Source: Macrothele yani | Lineage: Eukaryota > Arthropoda > Arachnida > Araneae > Macrothelidae | DNA length: 64,000 bases | Reading direction: 5' to 3' | Assembly: GCA_039090855.1 (NCBI GenBank) | Contig: CM077012.1 | Location: 143,502,541-143,566,540, forward strand | Shown: piece by piece, positions 47,501-57,071 of the stretch | Numbering within the stretch: position 1 is the first letter of the stretch | How the letters are laid out: each line of letters opens with the position of its first letter | The notes under the pieces: generated by a model | Told to the model about the DNA's origin: nothing | The model's input: the letters and a program-made list of their open reading frames with translations, nothing else | The model's database searches: none | Program-made: the position numbers and the translations under genes

Positions 47501-47716
47501 GACTAAGTGTTTTTGAAAGTATACTCCAATGGTTCTGGTCAATACTTAAGTTCAAAAGTGCTGTAACTTTTTCTTGATTAATTTTGCAATCCTGTAGGTG
47601 ATTTTGTTTACATTGTTTCTGACTGAACAATGCAAAATAAAATACAATACTAAGTGTATTTTTTGTGAATGTGTTATGATCTTATATATAGGGCACAATT
47701 ACAATTATTAGTGTTT

Positions 47717-47955
47717 TTTCTTTTTTTTTTTTATTGGAGGTTTAACGACCACCGTGAGCAACTCAATGGGCTATAAGCAGTCGCCCGTCCCTAATTTAGG
47801 GTCACTGGTTCCAGGGAAGGGAGAGAGAGAGAGAGAGAGAGAGACAGTGCCGTAAGACAAACACAACATCCATGCCTCACCGGGATTCGAACCCGGACCC
47901 CTTTCGGACGAATGATCAGAGGCCCTCTATTAGACCATTGCGCCACCGGGGCGGC
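47717..47955 (-). mobile_element. tRNA-derived SINE, copy 3, inside the Transib
   Basis: Reverse-oriented SINE starting with a T run and ending in GGGGCGGC. It has a GA microsatellite (47819-47844) where other copies have only GGGAGAGAG. Both flanks are T-rich (TTTTTTCT on each side), so the target duplication is likely but short. It is younger than the Transib. Confidence 0.9.
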
Positions 47956-48599
47956 CATTTTTTTTTCTAATTACTGATAAAAAATACAAATTTGAATGCC
48001 AGTATTTTGCGAAAAAACAAAAATGTTTTTAGAGTTAAAAAAAAAAAAAAAAATGGCCAAACATGTCCACCGCGAAACTTACAAATGTATTATTGGTGGA
48101 TAATTATAAGCCTTTCACTGAAGGTTTCATCTGCAACACCTTGCAATGCTGTGAACCATGACCTTTTGTTTGTGAAGCTTCCCTGTTATTTATGAGCAGC
48201 CAGCTGCTGACATCGAGAAGGTGTTCTCCCGCTATACAACTCGCGGGCGCTGAGCACTTCCTGAAATTTGTTTACTCAAAGGGTGGCTTGTCGGTGGTAA
48301 ACCACAGACCCCTGATTTCTTGAGTTTCCAGAAGGCTGTTGTTTGTATCAGGCCAGTGAATAGTGTGTGAAAATGAATTTACATGTTAGTCGCCGAGAAC
48401 TTTACGAGAAAATGAAAGAAAAGAATAATGAGACCAGTGTGCTACAAAAAGAACATGTTGTGCAAATATGTGAAGAACAAATTTGAATAGTCAGAGCACA
48501 AAATCTCTACACAGCGTAATAAGAATGAGCTTTTTTTTTAAATACTATCAGCGTTGGAAGAAATGTCACCGAACCGAAAGCATGTTTCTTCGTAAATGT

Positions 48600-50351
48600 T
48601 CAGACTGGTTACAGCAAGAAATTGAATGACCATTTACAGACTTTCCTTCCACTTCTTCGGAAAAGCGTGGACGTCATTCGAAAGTATTTCAGCAATTAAG
48701 TGAAAGAAGTAAGAGCCGGAAAATTCAAAATCTGAGGGAGAATGTGTTTGCTGTGGAGCTTTCATATGCCACAGTGATGAATTTGAGGGCTGAAGGTGAC
48801 GAAAATGCAGCAAAATTATTAAAAGAAGTGACCACAACAACACCTACCAGAGGTAAACAAATTCGTGACTCATGGTTGAAGAAAAGAAAACAAGCCACGA
48901 AGCTCTCAGAAGAAGCGTTATCTATGATAGTAAGTACACATTTATCTAAACATCAATATATGTATATTAGAAAAATGGCAATCACAATCATGACTTATAT
49001 CCAAGCTATTATGCAATTCTGAAAGCAAAAGACGCAACTTATCCGCACAATATAAGTGTTAGTGAGAGTGCATGTGAAGTGAAAGTTCAGAATTTATTGG
49101 ACCATACTGCTACCCGAATTTTGTCATTTCTACCGGAAAGTGAGCCGTCTAACAACGAAAAAACTTACATTTTACATCGTAAATGGGGTTTCGACGGTAG
49201 CGCTGGTCATTTCCAATACAAGCAGAAATGGGTTCAAAGCGGTAGTAGTGATGAATATTTATTTATGACAGCTATCGTTCCCTTACGAATGGTTGACAGT
49301 GAAACGGAAGATTCCGTATGGGAAAATGAAAGACCATCATCAACCCGTTTTTGTAGGCCTATTCGTCACCAGTGGCTTCATGAAACCCCTGCAGTTGCCC
49401 AAGCAGAAAGAGAATACATGAACGAACAAATTAAAAATTTACAGCCATTAAGAAGTAACAACGTTACAGTACAGTATTCTCTCATATTGCCAATGATTGA
49501 TGGGAAAATATGTAATGCTCTGACCCAGTCATCAAGCATGAAATGTTACATATGTGGCGCGAAAGTGTCTGACCTGAACAAGTTAGATTACGTTACACAA
49601 GTGCCAGAGGATACCTCTTCCTTTGAGTTTGGACTGTCTATTCTTCATGCTCATATACGCTTTTTTGAGTGTATTCTGCATATCTCTTACCGTTTAGATT
49701 TTAAGAAATGGAAAGCGAGTAAGAAAGATGGAACCCGTGAGCTTCTGGAAAAAAGGAAAAGAATTGTACAAGATTCCTTCAGGAATCGACTAGGACTTAT
49801 TGTAGATATCCCAAAAGCAGGCTATGGAAATTCGAATGACGGCAATACCGCCAGAAGATTCTTTACAAATTCCGAAATAAGTTCCGAAGTGACTGGAGTA
49901 GACCAAAATTTGATTTCTCGTTTTGGAAATATTTTGACAGCAATTTCATGCGGCCACGAAATAAATGCAATGAAATTCAATATGTACTGCATGGAAACAG
50001 CACAGTTATTCGTGAGATTGTATCCCTGGTACTATATGCCACCCACGGTACATAATTCTTGTTCATGGATCCGTAATTGTGCAGGCAGCGATTTTACCGA
50101 TTGGAGAGCTTTCAGAAGAAGCCATTGAGTGTAGAAACAAAGATGTGAGAAAATTTCGAGAAAGCTTTACCCGAATAATTTCACGACAAGACAGCAATTT
50201 GGACCACTTTCGCAGGTTAATGTTGACTTCTGACCTAATAATTTCCAGCTTGGGAGGACTACCAAAGAAAAAACAAATACAACTACCTTCGGAAGTGCTA
50301 GGTCTGTTGGTAATATCCGATGAAGAGGAGGAGGGGGAAGAAGACTACTAA
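48600..50351 (+). pseudogene. Transib transposase (RAG1-core-like), frameshifted
   Basis: Three open pieces form one protein. 48744-49022: the N-terminal part with LRAEGDENAAKLLKE and TTTTPTRGKQI. 49079-50128: the core, with KWGFDGSAGHFQYKQ (first Asp), FCRPIRHQWLHE, LPMIDGKICNAL (second Asp), the MKCYICGAK zinc pair, GLSILHAHIRFFE and SNDGNTARRFF. 50079-50351: LPIGELSEEAIECRNK, which holds the Glu equivalent to the RAG1 active site, then a basic arm and an acidic tail. The frame changes near 48977 and 50050 each look like one lost A in a short A run. Upstream of 48740 the reading is worse, with several stops. All three acidic catalytic residues are still encoded, so the copy is young but dead. 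Confidence 0.9.
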
Positions 50352-50928
50352 TGTGAAACATCTGCTTCAGAAGACGAATGACCGACTGGATATGTGGACC
50401 CTTCTTACAGTACTGTGAGCAATTATAATTCATTAAAACACTTAAATAAGCGAATATTTAGTTATCCCACTACAGTTTCTTTCGTTTAAGACGTACAAAT
50501 ATTTTTGCCCGCCTTTTTTCCTATCCGGACCACTGTGCGCCGCCCCGGTGGCGCAGTGGTCTAAGAGAGGGCCTCTGATCATTCGTCCGAAAGGGGTCCG
50601 GGTTCGAATCCCGTCAGGCATGGATGTTGTGTTTGTCTTACGGCACTGGCTCTCTCTTCCCTGGAACCAGTGACCCTAAATTAGGGACGGGCGACTGCTT
50701 ATAGCCCATTGAGTTGCTCATGGTGGTCGTTAAACCTCCAATCAATAAAAAAAAAACAAAAAAAAAAAACTATACAGCAGATGTAGCGGCTCCTGTGTGC
50801 CCACGAACCATTCCCCGATGCCTCGCGGAAGAGAATTTGCGATCCCAGCGCCACTTACGTTGCTGCCATTAACACCGAAACATCGACGGCTCCGTGTGCA
50901 GTGGTGCCAGGCCAGAGAAATGTGGAAA

Positions 50929-50998
50929 AAAACGAAGCGGCACTGATCGCTAAACACTACCGACCTGTAGTGTTTAGCGATCAGTGCCGCTTCGTTTT
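50929..50998. repeat. perfect 31-bp inverted duplication within the Tc1 transposase
   Basis: The arms 50929-50959 and 50968-50998 pair perfectly around the 8-base loop CCGACCTG. The right arm is the native codons for the FSDQCRF block. The left arm is a reversed copy that replaces the upstream codons, so it disrupts the first-Asp region. Confidence 0.9.
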
Positions 50999-51095
50999 GG
51001 GGACAGATGATCGTGTCCGGGTGTAGAGGTCCCCGGGTCAACAGCACAATCCCAACCTCGCTATCGAGCGCCACACCTCCCCCACTGCAGGCATT

Positions 51096-51602
51096 ATGGT
51101 CTGGGGAGCTATAGCCTCCGACAGCCGATCAGCTCTAGTAGTGGTACGTGGATTGACGGGCCAGCGGTATGTGGATGAGATCCTACGGCCCCATGTGCTC
51201 CCATTCCCGGCCGGGATTCCAGATACGCTATACCAGCAGGATAATACCCGGCCGCACACGGCTCGGGTTGACCAGGGCCGTCTCCGTCATGTCCAGTCAC
51301 TTCCATGGCCTGTCCGCTCCCCGGACATGTCCCCTATCGAACATGTGTGGGACCAGTTGAAACGCCAGCTGCCGCCGTGCCGCATTATCCGGGATTTGGA
51401 GCACATCGCCCAACACGTGGGCCAATCTGCCGCAGGACATCAGGCGTCTGTTCGCCTCCATGCCGGACTTTATTGCATCATGTATCGCCGCACGAGGCGG
51501 TGCGACGTGCTGTTGAAGATGGCCGGGACTGCATGCCATAGATCCCTCTGTAATTGTTCTGCAGCTCTGTTTTTGCCATCATGTGTATCATTACGTCCAT
51601 AA
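51096..51602 (+). pseudogene. Tc1 transposase, catalytic C-terminal part
   Basis: This is an open piece of the split Tc1 transposase. It starts inside the conserved M-V-W-G-A-I block and keeps the second Asp (QQDNTRPHTA) and the Glu (PDMSPIEHVWD). After about codon 108 the true frame is the next one (NLPQDIRRLFASMPDF then RGG), so a one-base change broke the last 40 codons. The upstream first-Asp block is disturbed by the inverted duplication at 50929-50998. Confidence 0.85.
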
Positions 51603-51662
51603 AATTTCCGTTCAATCCGATGCTTCCTTCTTGGTGTGCAAATTTCATTGTTCGTGAGTGTA

Positions 51663-52148
51663 TTTTTGCGGGGAACGTTCCAGAGATTTAAAAATGGGTC
51701 TAAATTGAATTTTGGATAAAATTACAAAAAGGTGCTCTCCCTCTGAAAATTGAGGTGCGTAACCTCCGGGGCTACTGATAGACTCGTAATTGTCACCTTC
51801 AGTTTGTTTCGTGCGTAAAAGCATGCATTCGTACTTATAGGATGCCGGCAGGTCGTGGAATTTTTGCTTCATTTCATGAGATCATCGGAAGCCATATCCA
51901 CGTCCGCAGTAAATACATACAAATGTTTTTGATCGCCGATACAGACCTGATCTCTTATTACCTTAAATATAGCTGCTTCGTCGATTATCATATCACAGAA
52001 CCGTTTCAACGTGTGTCCCCCCCCTTTTTACTTCAGCCTCAGAACTTAACAATAGTACACAATCTTCATATATCGAATCTGTATCTTTCGACAACCATTT
52101 GCACAGACGATGAGAGAATGCCCATGATTTGATAAAATTAAATATTGA
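51663..52148. other. no gene recognised
   Basis: AT-rich spacer between the Tc1 and the mariner. Short frames here lack any known domain. Confidence 0.5.
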
Positions 52149-52379
52149 GTTGTTGGAACAGTCATGACGTATTTTGGCACCCCATGGCGGTTGGGCGGTT
52201 TTGGAAGTACTAGAGGCATGCGCAGCTCTGTTATCGCTATGGCATTGGACAGGTGCCAGTTCTAGCTGCAGTCTGAAAAGAATAGTGAGCGATTTGGTTG
52301 ATTTGCGGAGATTTGACATCAAGTTGAAGATGGAAGACCAAACTGTGCATTTTCGCCGTATTTTACTGTTAAACTGAGG

Positions 52380-53377
52380 TAAAGGTTAGAACGCACGTCA
52401 AGCTTGTGAAAAGTTGCGTAAAGTGTACGGTGATAATGCTCTACAAGAACGTCAGTGCCAACGGTGGTTCGCAAAATTCCGTGCTGGTGATTTTGACCTC
52501 AACGATGCGCCTCGGTTCGGGAGGCCAACCGAGGTTGATGACGACCAAATCAAGGCATTGATCGAGTCAAACCCACGTTACACGACACGAAAGATTGCAG
52601 ACACATATCATTGATTGATCTTTGTTCTTTCTATCAATAAATGACTTTCACGACCACCTGAAAAAGCTGGGATACGGAAGCAAGCTCGATGTGTGGGTTC
52701 CTCATGAACTCAAAGAAGCTCAATTGACGGCGCGTATAAACATCTGCGATATGCTCATTAAACGTGAGGAAAACTATCCTTTTTTGAAGCGACTGATAAC
52801 TGGTGACGAAAAATGGATTGTGTACAACAATGTGCAGCACAAACGGTCTTGGTCCCGACGTGCTGCTTCGCCTCAAACGACATCCAAAGCAGACATTCAT
52901 CAGCGGAAGGTTCTGGTCTCAGTGTGGTGGGATTTTAAAGGTGTCGTGTTTTTCGAGCTCCTACCACGGAACCAAACAATCAATTTGAATGTGTACTGTC
53001 GGCAATTGGACAGTTTGAACGAATCCATCATCCAGAAACGTCCAGAGATCGTTCATCGTAAAGGTGTTGTGTTCCATCACGACAACGCGAGACCACACAC
53101 AAGTTTGATCACCCGCGAAAAATTATTGGAGCTTGGGTGGGATGTGTTGCCACACCCAGCATACTCGCCTGACCTTGCGCTGTCAAACTTCCACTTGTTT
53201 CGCTCTCTTCAACAGTCCTTGCGTGGTATAACGTTCAATTCAGATGAGGCTGTAAATCAGCACCTTGTACAGTTTTTCACCGCGAAAGACAGGTCCTTCT
53301 ATGAACGAGGCATTCTGCAGCTCACTGAAAGATGGCAAAAGGTTGTCGAACACAACGAGCATTATATCATTGATTGA
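52380..53377 (+). pseudogene. mariner transposase with an internal 38-bp insertion
   Basis: The N-terminal half is open to 52614: KLRKVYGDNAL, RWFAKFRAGDF, the APRFGRPTEVD block (G-R-P) and a second helix-turn-helix that breaks at IADTYH. A 38-bp insertion follows, then FHDHLKKLGYGSKLDVWVPHEL (the W-V-P-H-E-L linker) opens again. The catalytic triad is complete: ITGDEKWIVYNN, VVFHHDNARPHTS and AYSPDLALSNFHLFRSLQ, with the D34D spacing. The frame ends at IID with a stop at 53375. Apart from the insertion and a stop upstream of codon 1 of the first half, the protein looks well preserved. It is a different family from the relic at 17404. Confidence 0.88.
52605..52642 (+). repeat. 38-bp copy of the mariner's own 3' end inside its gene
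   Basis: Bases 52605-52642 are identical to 53364-53401 (the last codons and 3' leader before the right end). The copy sits between the DNA-binding and catalytic domains and replaces or displaces about a dozen codons. Confidence 0.92.
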
Positions 53378-53765
53378 TCTTTGTTCTTTCTATCAATAAA
53401 TACCTTTGCAAAACATGGCTAAAATACGTCATGACTTTCCGACAAACCAGTACTAGGAATGTCCCGGGGGGGGTCTTGAAGTTTTAAGGATAGTGTACAC
53501 AAGCTTTCATGGAGCACTGATGTCCAGTATCGGTGCACTTGTGTATAGGATTTTTCCACAACACAATTTATTGACTTGAGCTCATTTCTGAGGCGCACGT
53601 ATAGCGAGGGCGAGTAACTACTACTCGGAATGCTGCCTTACTAAAAAAAAAAAAAAAAATACACAGTACACCTGATATCTTCGGATAAAAATTGTCTTAG
53701 TGAATGTAATTCGAGGTTAAAGAATAACCAGTCACATGTTGCCAAAGCAGAAGATAAAGAGCGCT

Positions 53766-53990
53766 AGGGCCACTGTGGTGGCGCAGTGGTTTAAGCGCTG
53801 GCTTCTAACGATATGTCCGAAATGAATCTTCCTTCGAATCGAATCCCGTAAGGCATGGATGTTGTGTTTGTCTTAGGGCACTGATTCTCCCTTCCCTGGA
53901 ACCAGCTGCTCTAAATTAGGGACGGGCAACTGCTTATAGCCCATTGAGTTTCTTATGGTGGTCATTAAACCCTCAATCAAAAACAAACAA
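53766..53990 (+). mobile_element. tRNA-derived SINE, copy 5, diverged
   Basis: Same family as the copy at 5423 but more mutated: the head is GTGGTGGCGCAGTGG, the B box is damaged, and the body still has GGCATGGATGTTGTG and GGGACGGG. The tail is CAATCAAAAACAAACAA. It is the oldest-looking of the five copies. Confidence 0.85.
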
Positions 53991-53995
53991 GTTAG

Positions 53996-54610
53996 TAAAA
54001 TCATGCAATGCATTGATTATGATACGCTTTCCAATATACTAGAAATCATTACTCAAGTTATGAGGAAAATATCTGTGGAATAAATCTCACCCCTGTGCCC
54101 CGACCTTTGATCCATTTGGATGATATTCAACAGAACTGGTTCAGTATATCTCCGAAATAACAAAGTTTTATCGCAATCGAAGCAATTTTACGTAAGTTAT
54201 GATGCATAAGCGCTATGGAATAGATCCCGCTCCTGTGTCCTAACCTTTCACCCCATTTCGCCCATTTTCAATAGGATTCGTCCCCAGGAAGGTCCCTACA
54301 ACATACCAACATTTCATCCAAATCGAAACATTTTTACGTAAGTTATGACTCATAATAGCGATGGAAGTGATTTCGCCAATTTTCAATAGGGGTTGTCCCC
54401 AGGTGGTCTCCTACCACATACTAAAATTTAATCGAAATCGAACATTTTTTACGTTAGTTATGACTCATAAGAGCAGTGGAATGGATCCCGCTCTTATGTC
54501 CTGACCTTCCCCATTTCGTTCTCTTTCAATAGAGTTCCTTCCCAGGTGTTCCCCTACCACATACTAAAATTTCATCGAAATCGAACGATTTTTACGCAAG
54601 TTACCGTGCG
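53996..54610 (+). repeat. 145-bp satellite array, locus 2, first block
   Basis: Tandem units begin at about 54056, 54194, 54340 and 54455, each with AAGTTATGA…CATAA, ATGGAATGGATCCCGCTC, GTCCTGACCTT and a CCCCAGG…CCTACCACATACTAAAATTTCAT block. One unit is about 30 bases short. It is the inverse orientation of the array at 13130-13640, and both share the flank with GTAAAATCATGCAATGCATTG. Confidence 0.78.
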
Positions 54611-54960
54611 GACGAACATACGCACACAACGCGTGACGTAATGAGGCAGATGGGAATCGCGACCATCTGCTAGCAAGGTGTGACGTCATAAAACTTTAAT
54701 AGGATCCACAAACAACGCATGACTTAATGAGATAGATGGCATGACCGCGCGCCAACATCTAATGGGGCGACGCCATGACACCACACTACACACTTGATAA
54801 TTCGGGGTGGTTATTTAACCCACTAAACAAATTTTCTTAAAGTCGAGATCAAGCTAAATCGATTTCTAGTACCAGAAAACGGTAGGTTAACGACTTTCAT
54901 CAAAATCCTCAGAGCAGTTTTCAAAATAAAATTTACATACATACAAGAATTGCTCCTTTA
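54610..54960. other. non-repetitive body between satellite blocks
   Basis: No gene. The end of this stretch (CATACATACAAGAATTGCTCC) reads straight into the TTAATAATATGGG after the MITE, so the MITE split a formerly continuous element. The CGTGACGTAATGAG and GCATGACTTAATGAG words are near-repeats of each other. Confidence 0.5.
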
Positions 54961-54961
54961 A

Positions 54962-55897
54962 GGTGAGCGTCAAGTAATTTTGCTTCCTATACTTCGAATG
55001 GAAAAATTTCTGTACACATTTTCTTCCCAATTAATGCGTTCCCAAGGATGAAAATTTGAACATCGATTAATATATCTTCATTTTATAACTTGAAATACTT
55101 AATATTTTCTAAAACATAACCATAATTATGCAATCCAACATTTTTTTGTCTGCTGATGTCATGGAAATACAGGTCGCGCCATCTTTTTTCTGGACAATTA
55201 ATGCGTTTCCAAGGATGAAAATTTGAACATCGATTAAAATAGCTTCATTTTATAACTTGCAATACTTAATATTTTCTAAAACATAACCATAATTATGCAA
55301 TCCAACATTTGTTTGTCTACTGACGTCATGAAAATACAGGTCGCGCCATCTTTTTTCTGGACAATTAATGCGTTTCCAAGGATGAAAATTTGAACATCGA
55401 TTAAAATAGCTTCATTTTATAACTTGCAATACTTAATATTTTCTAAAACATAACCATAATTATGCAATCCAACATTTGTTTGTCTACTGACGTCATGAAA
55501 ATACAGGTCGCGCCATCTTTTTTCTGGACAATTAATGCGTTCACAAGGATGAAAATTTGAACATCGATTAAAATAGCTTCATTTTATAACTTGCAATACT
55601 TAATATTGTTTAAAACATAACCATAATTATGCAATCCGACATTTGTTTGTCTACTGACGTCATCAAAGTACAGGTCGCGCCATCTTTTTTCTGGTTTCAA
55701 CACCACCAAAGGAAACGTTATTGATTTTTAATGTAATTATGGTTATGTTTTAGAAAATATTAAGTATTCCAAGTTGTAATGAAGTTATTTTAATCGATGT
55801 TCAAATTTTCATCCTTGGGAACACAATAATTGTGAAAGAAATGTGTACAAAATTTTTCCATTGGAAGTGTAGGAAGCAAAATTACTTGACGTCCACC
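54962..55897. mobile_element. TTAA-flanked MITE with fourfold internal amplification
   Basis: TTAA lies on both sides (54958-54961 and 55898-55901). The ends are GGTGAGCGTCAAGTAATTTTG and the inverse with CTTGACGTCCACC. The left arm has been amplified: four units of exactly 167 bp span 55027-55694, starting at 55027, 55194, 55361 and 55528. Units 2 to 4 are nearly identical; unit 1 is more diverged. The right arm is single, as in the simple copy at 26744-27176. TTAA target use suggests a piggyBac-type parent. No protein. Confidence 0.88.
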
Positions 55898-55900
55898 TTA

Positions 55901-56320
55901 ATAATATGGGATAAGAGCGATGGAATGGATCGCATTCCTATGTCCTGACCTTTGACCCCATTTCGTCCACATTCAATAGGGTTCGTCCCCAGGTGGTCCC
56001 CTACCACATTACTGAAATTTCATCGAAATCGAACCATTTTTACGCACGTTATGACGCATAAGGGCAATGGAATGCATCCCGCTCTTATGTCCTAACCTTT
56101 GACCCCACTTCACCCATTTTAAATAAGATTCGTCCCCAGGCGGTCCCCTACCACATACTAAAATTTCATTGAAATCGAACCATATTTACGCAAGTTATGA
56201 CGCATAAGGGCAATGGAATGATCCCGCTCTTACGTCGTGACCTTTGACCCCATTTGTCCCATTTTCAATAGGGTTCGTCCCCAGGTGGTCCCTACCACAT
56301 AGTAAACTTTCATTGAAATT
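55901..56320 (+). repeat. 145-bp satellite array, second block after the MITE
   Basis: About three units with starts near 55901, 56046 and 56190, same words as the first block. Spacing is about 144 bp. Confidence 0.75.
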
Positions 56321-56410
56321 CGTTTCTACCTCCGAAATACTATGGCCCATCTTACGAGCGCCAACTATGACACCTCGTTGAAAATCGCTTAAATCGTTAC
56401 TACCTATCAT
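56300..56410 (-). pseudogene. Tc1-like transposase N-terminal fragment
   Basis: The minus strand from 56410 reads MIGSNDLSDFQRGVIVGARKMGHSISEV, the first helix-turn-helix of a Tc1-type transposase (D-L-S-x-F-x-R-G). Similarity stops there and the frame runs into satellite sequence. It is a short truncated relic. Confidence 0.6.
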
Positions 56411-56414
56411 TCTG

Positions 56415-56890
56415 ATGCCGAAACCAGCTCTGACAGCTGGCAGAGAGATAATTCCTATCTGAGGTTGAGAGACCCGAACCCTCAGCGCTCTGCGCCTTTT
56501 GTCAGGTGAAAAAAGAGAAATATTAGATGTTTGGGAACAGATTTCCCTGATAGAATAGTACGAAAGAAAAGTATGGAAATATTAGAGGAGAGGGAGTAGA
56601 CGGTTACCCGTTAAGAAGTGAAGTTGTAAGCTGCCCTACATACTTACCTGTAACAACAAGCCATTTCAAGTGCTATTTCTCTCCGCAGAAAAATGCCCGG
56701 TACATCTGTGCCACAGAAGAGCACAGGGGGAAAGGAAGGAAAGGACACGGGAGAGGGGAACCTGGAAAAAAAAATCATCACACACAGAACATCTTTCCCA
56801 GAGAAGAATCGTCTTTGAACTCCGGGTAAGACAAAACTGGCCATTTGCTCAGTGTTGCTCGCCAGCCAATGAGAGAAAAGATTTTTCCCC
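56415..56890. other. no gene recognised
   Basis: Short frames on both strands at 56644-56958 have no known domain. The start of the Jockey-like element's terminal repeats lies at the right edge. Confidence 0.45.
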
Positions 56891-57040
56891 ATTGGTTTAC
56901 AGAATTTTTTCACTGGTTTACTTTTGTTGATTCTTGACAGGCATGTCAGATTAACCATAGCTGAGGTGGTGTGATCACAAAGTTACACCGATCGAGGTTT
57001 CAGATGCAACATTTTGCTCTGCTCTTAAAAGGGCCTTTTT

Positions 57041-57071
<31 letters not shown>

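Larger units (their letters stand above)
47395..50537 (+). mobile_element. Transib DNA transposon with RSS-like ends
   Basis: The ends are CACAGTGGTCCG at 47395 and the inverse CGGACCACTGTG ending at 50537. The heptamer CACAGTG matches the V(D)J signal heptamer, and a nonamer-like (A/G)CAAAAATA starts 22 bases after it at both ends. CGCCG follows the right end and CGCG precedes the left one, consistent with a 5-bp GC-rich duplication that lost one base. The transposase inside is RAG1-core-like. A second SINE lies at 47717-47955. Transib is the known ancestor-type superfamily of RAG1. Confidence 0.9.
47390..50767 (+). mobile_element. tRNA-derived SINE, copy 4, inserted in the Tc1 and itself split near its 5' tip
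   Basis: The SINE body runs from about 50539 to 50767 with the same tRNA-like head (GGTGGCGCAGTGG, B box GGTTCGAATCC) and an A-rich tail. Its target duplication AACTATACAG stands at 47380-47389 on the left and 50768-50777 on the right. The few bases at 47390-47394 are its extreme 5' tip. Everything between them and 50538 is the later Transib insertion. Confidence 0.85.
46885..51660 (+). mobile_element. Tc1-like transposon split by nested insertions
   Basis: The left end CACTCACGGACAAT and right end ATTGTTCGTGAGTG (inverse, one difference) are flanked by TA at 46883-46884 and 51661-51662; the ends also share an AGAAG block. The N-terminal half of the transposase (from about 47124, MPGRRQRRQFTQLKDFGKG, helix-turn-helix ARRIAHHVNRSDHTV) lies left of 47389. 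The catalytic half lies right of 50778: the FSDQCRF block, then VMVWGAIASDSRSALVV, then QQDNTRPHTARV (second Asp) and RSPDMSPIEHVWDQL (Glu). The 3.4 kb between them are a SINE and a Transib. A late frame change falls after HIAQHV. Without the insertions it would be about 1.4 kb, normal for Tc1. Confidence 0.9.
52150..53450 (+). mobile_element. mariner transposon, nearly full length
   Basis: The ends are inverted copies: GTCATGACGTATTTT at about 52161-52175 and AAAATACGTCATGAC at 53420-53434, with the outer TTGTTGGAA and TTTGTCGGAA also similar. The size of 1.3 kb is normal for mariner. One transposase gene lies between the ends. The target TA is clear only on the right (53451-53452). Confidence 0.85.

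Noticed and set aside
56644..56958. Opposed frames of about 100 codons as a host gene
   Set aside because: No domain on either strand and the composition is purine/pyrimidine-skewed.
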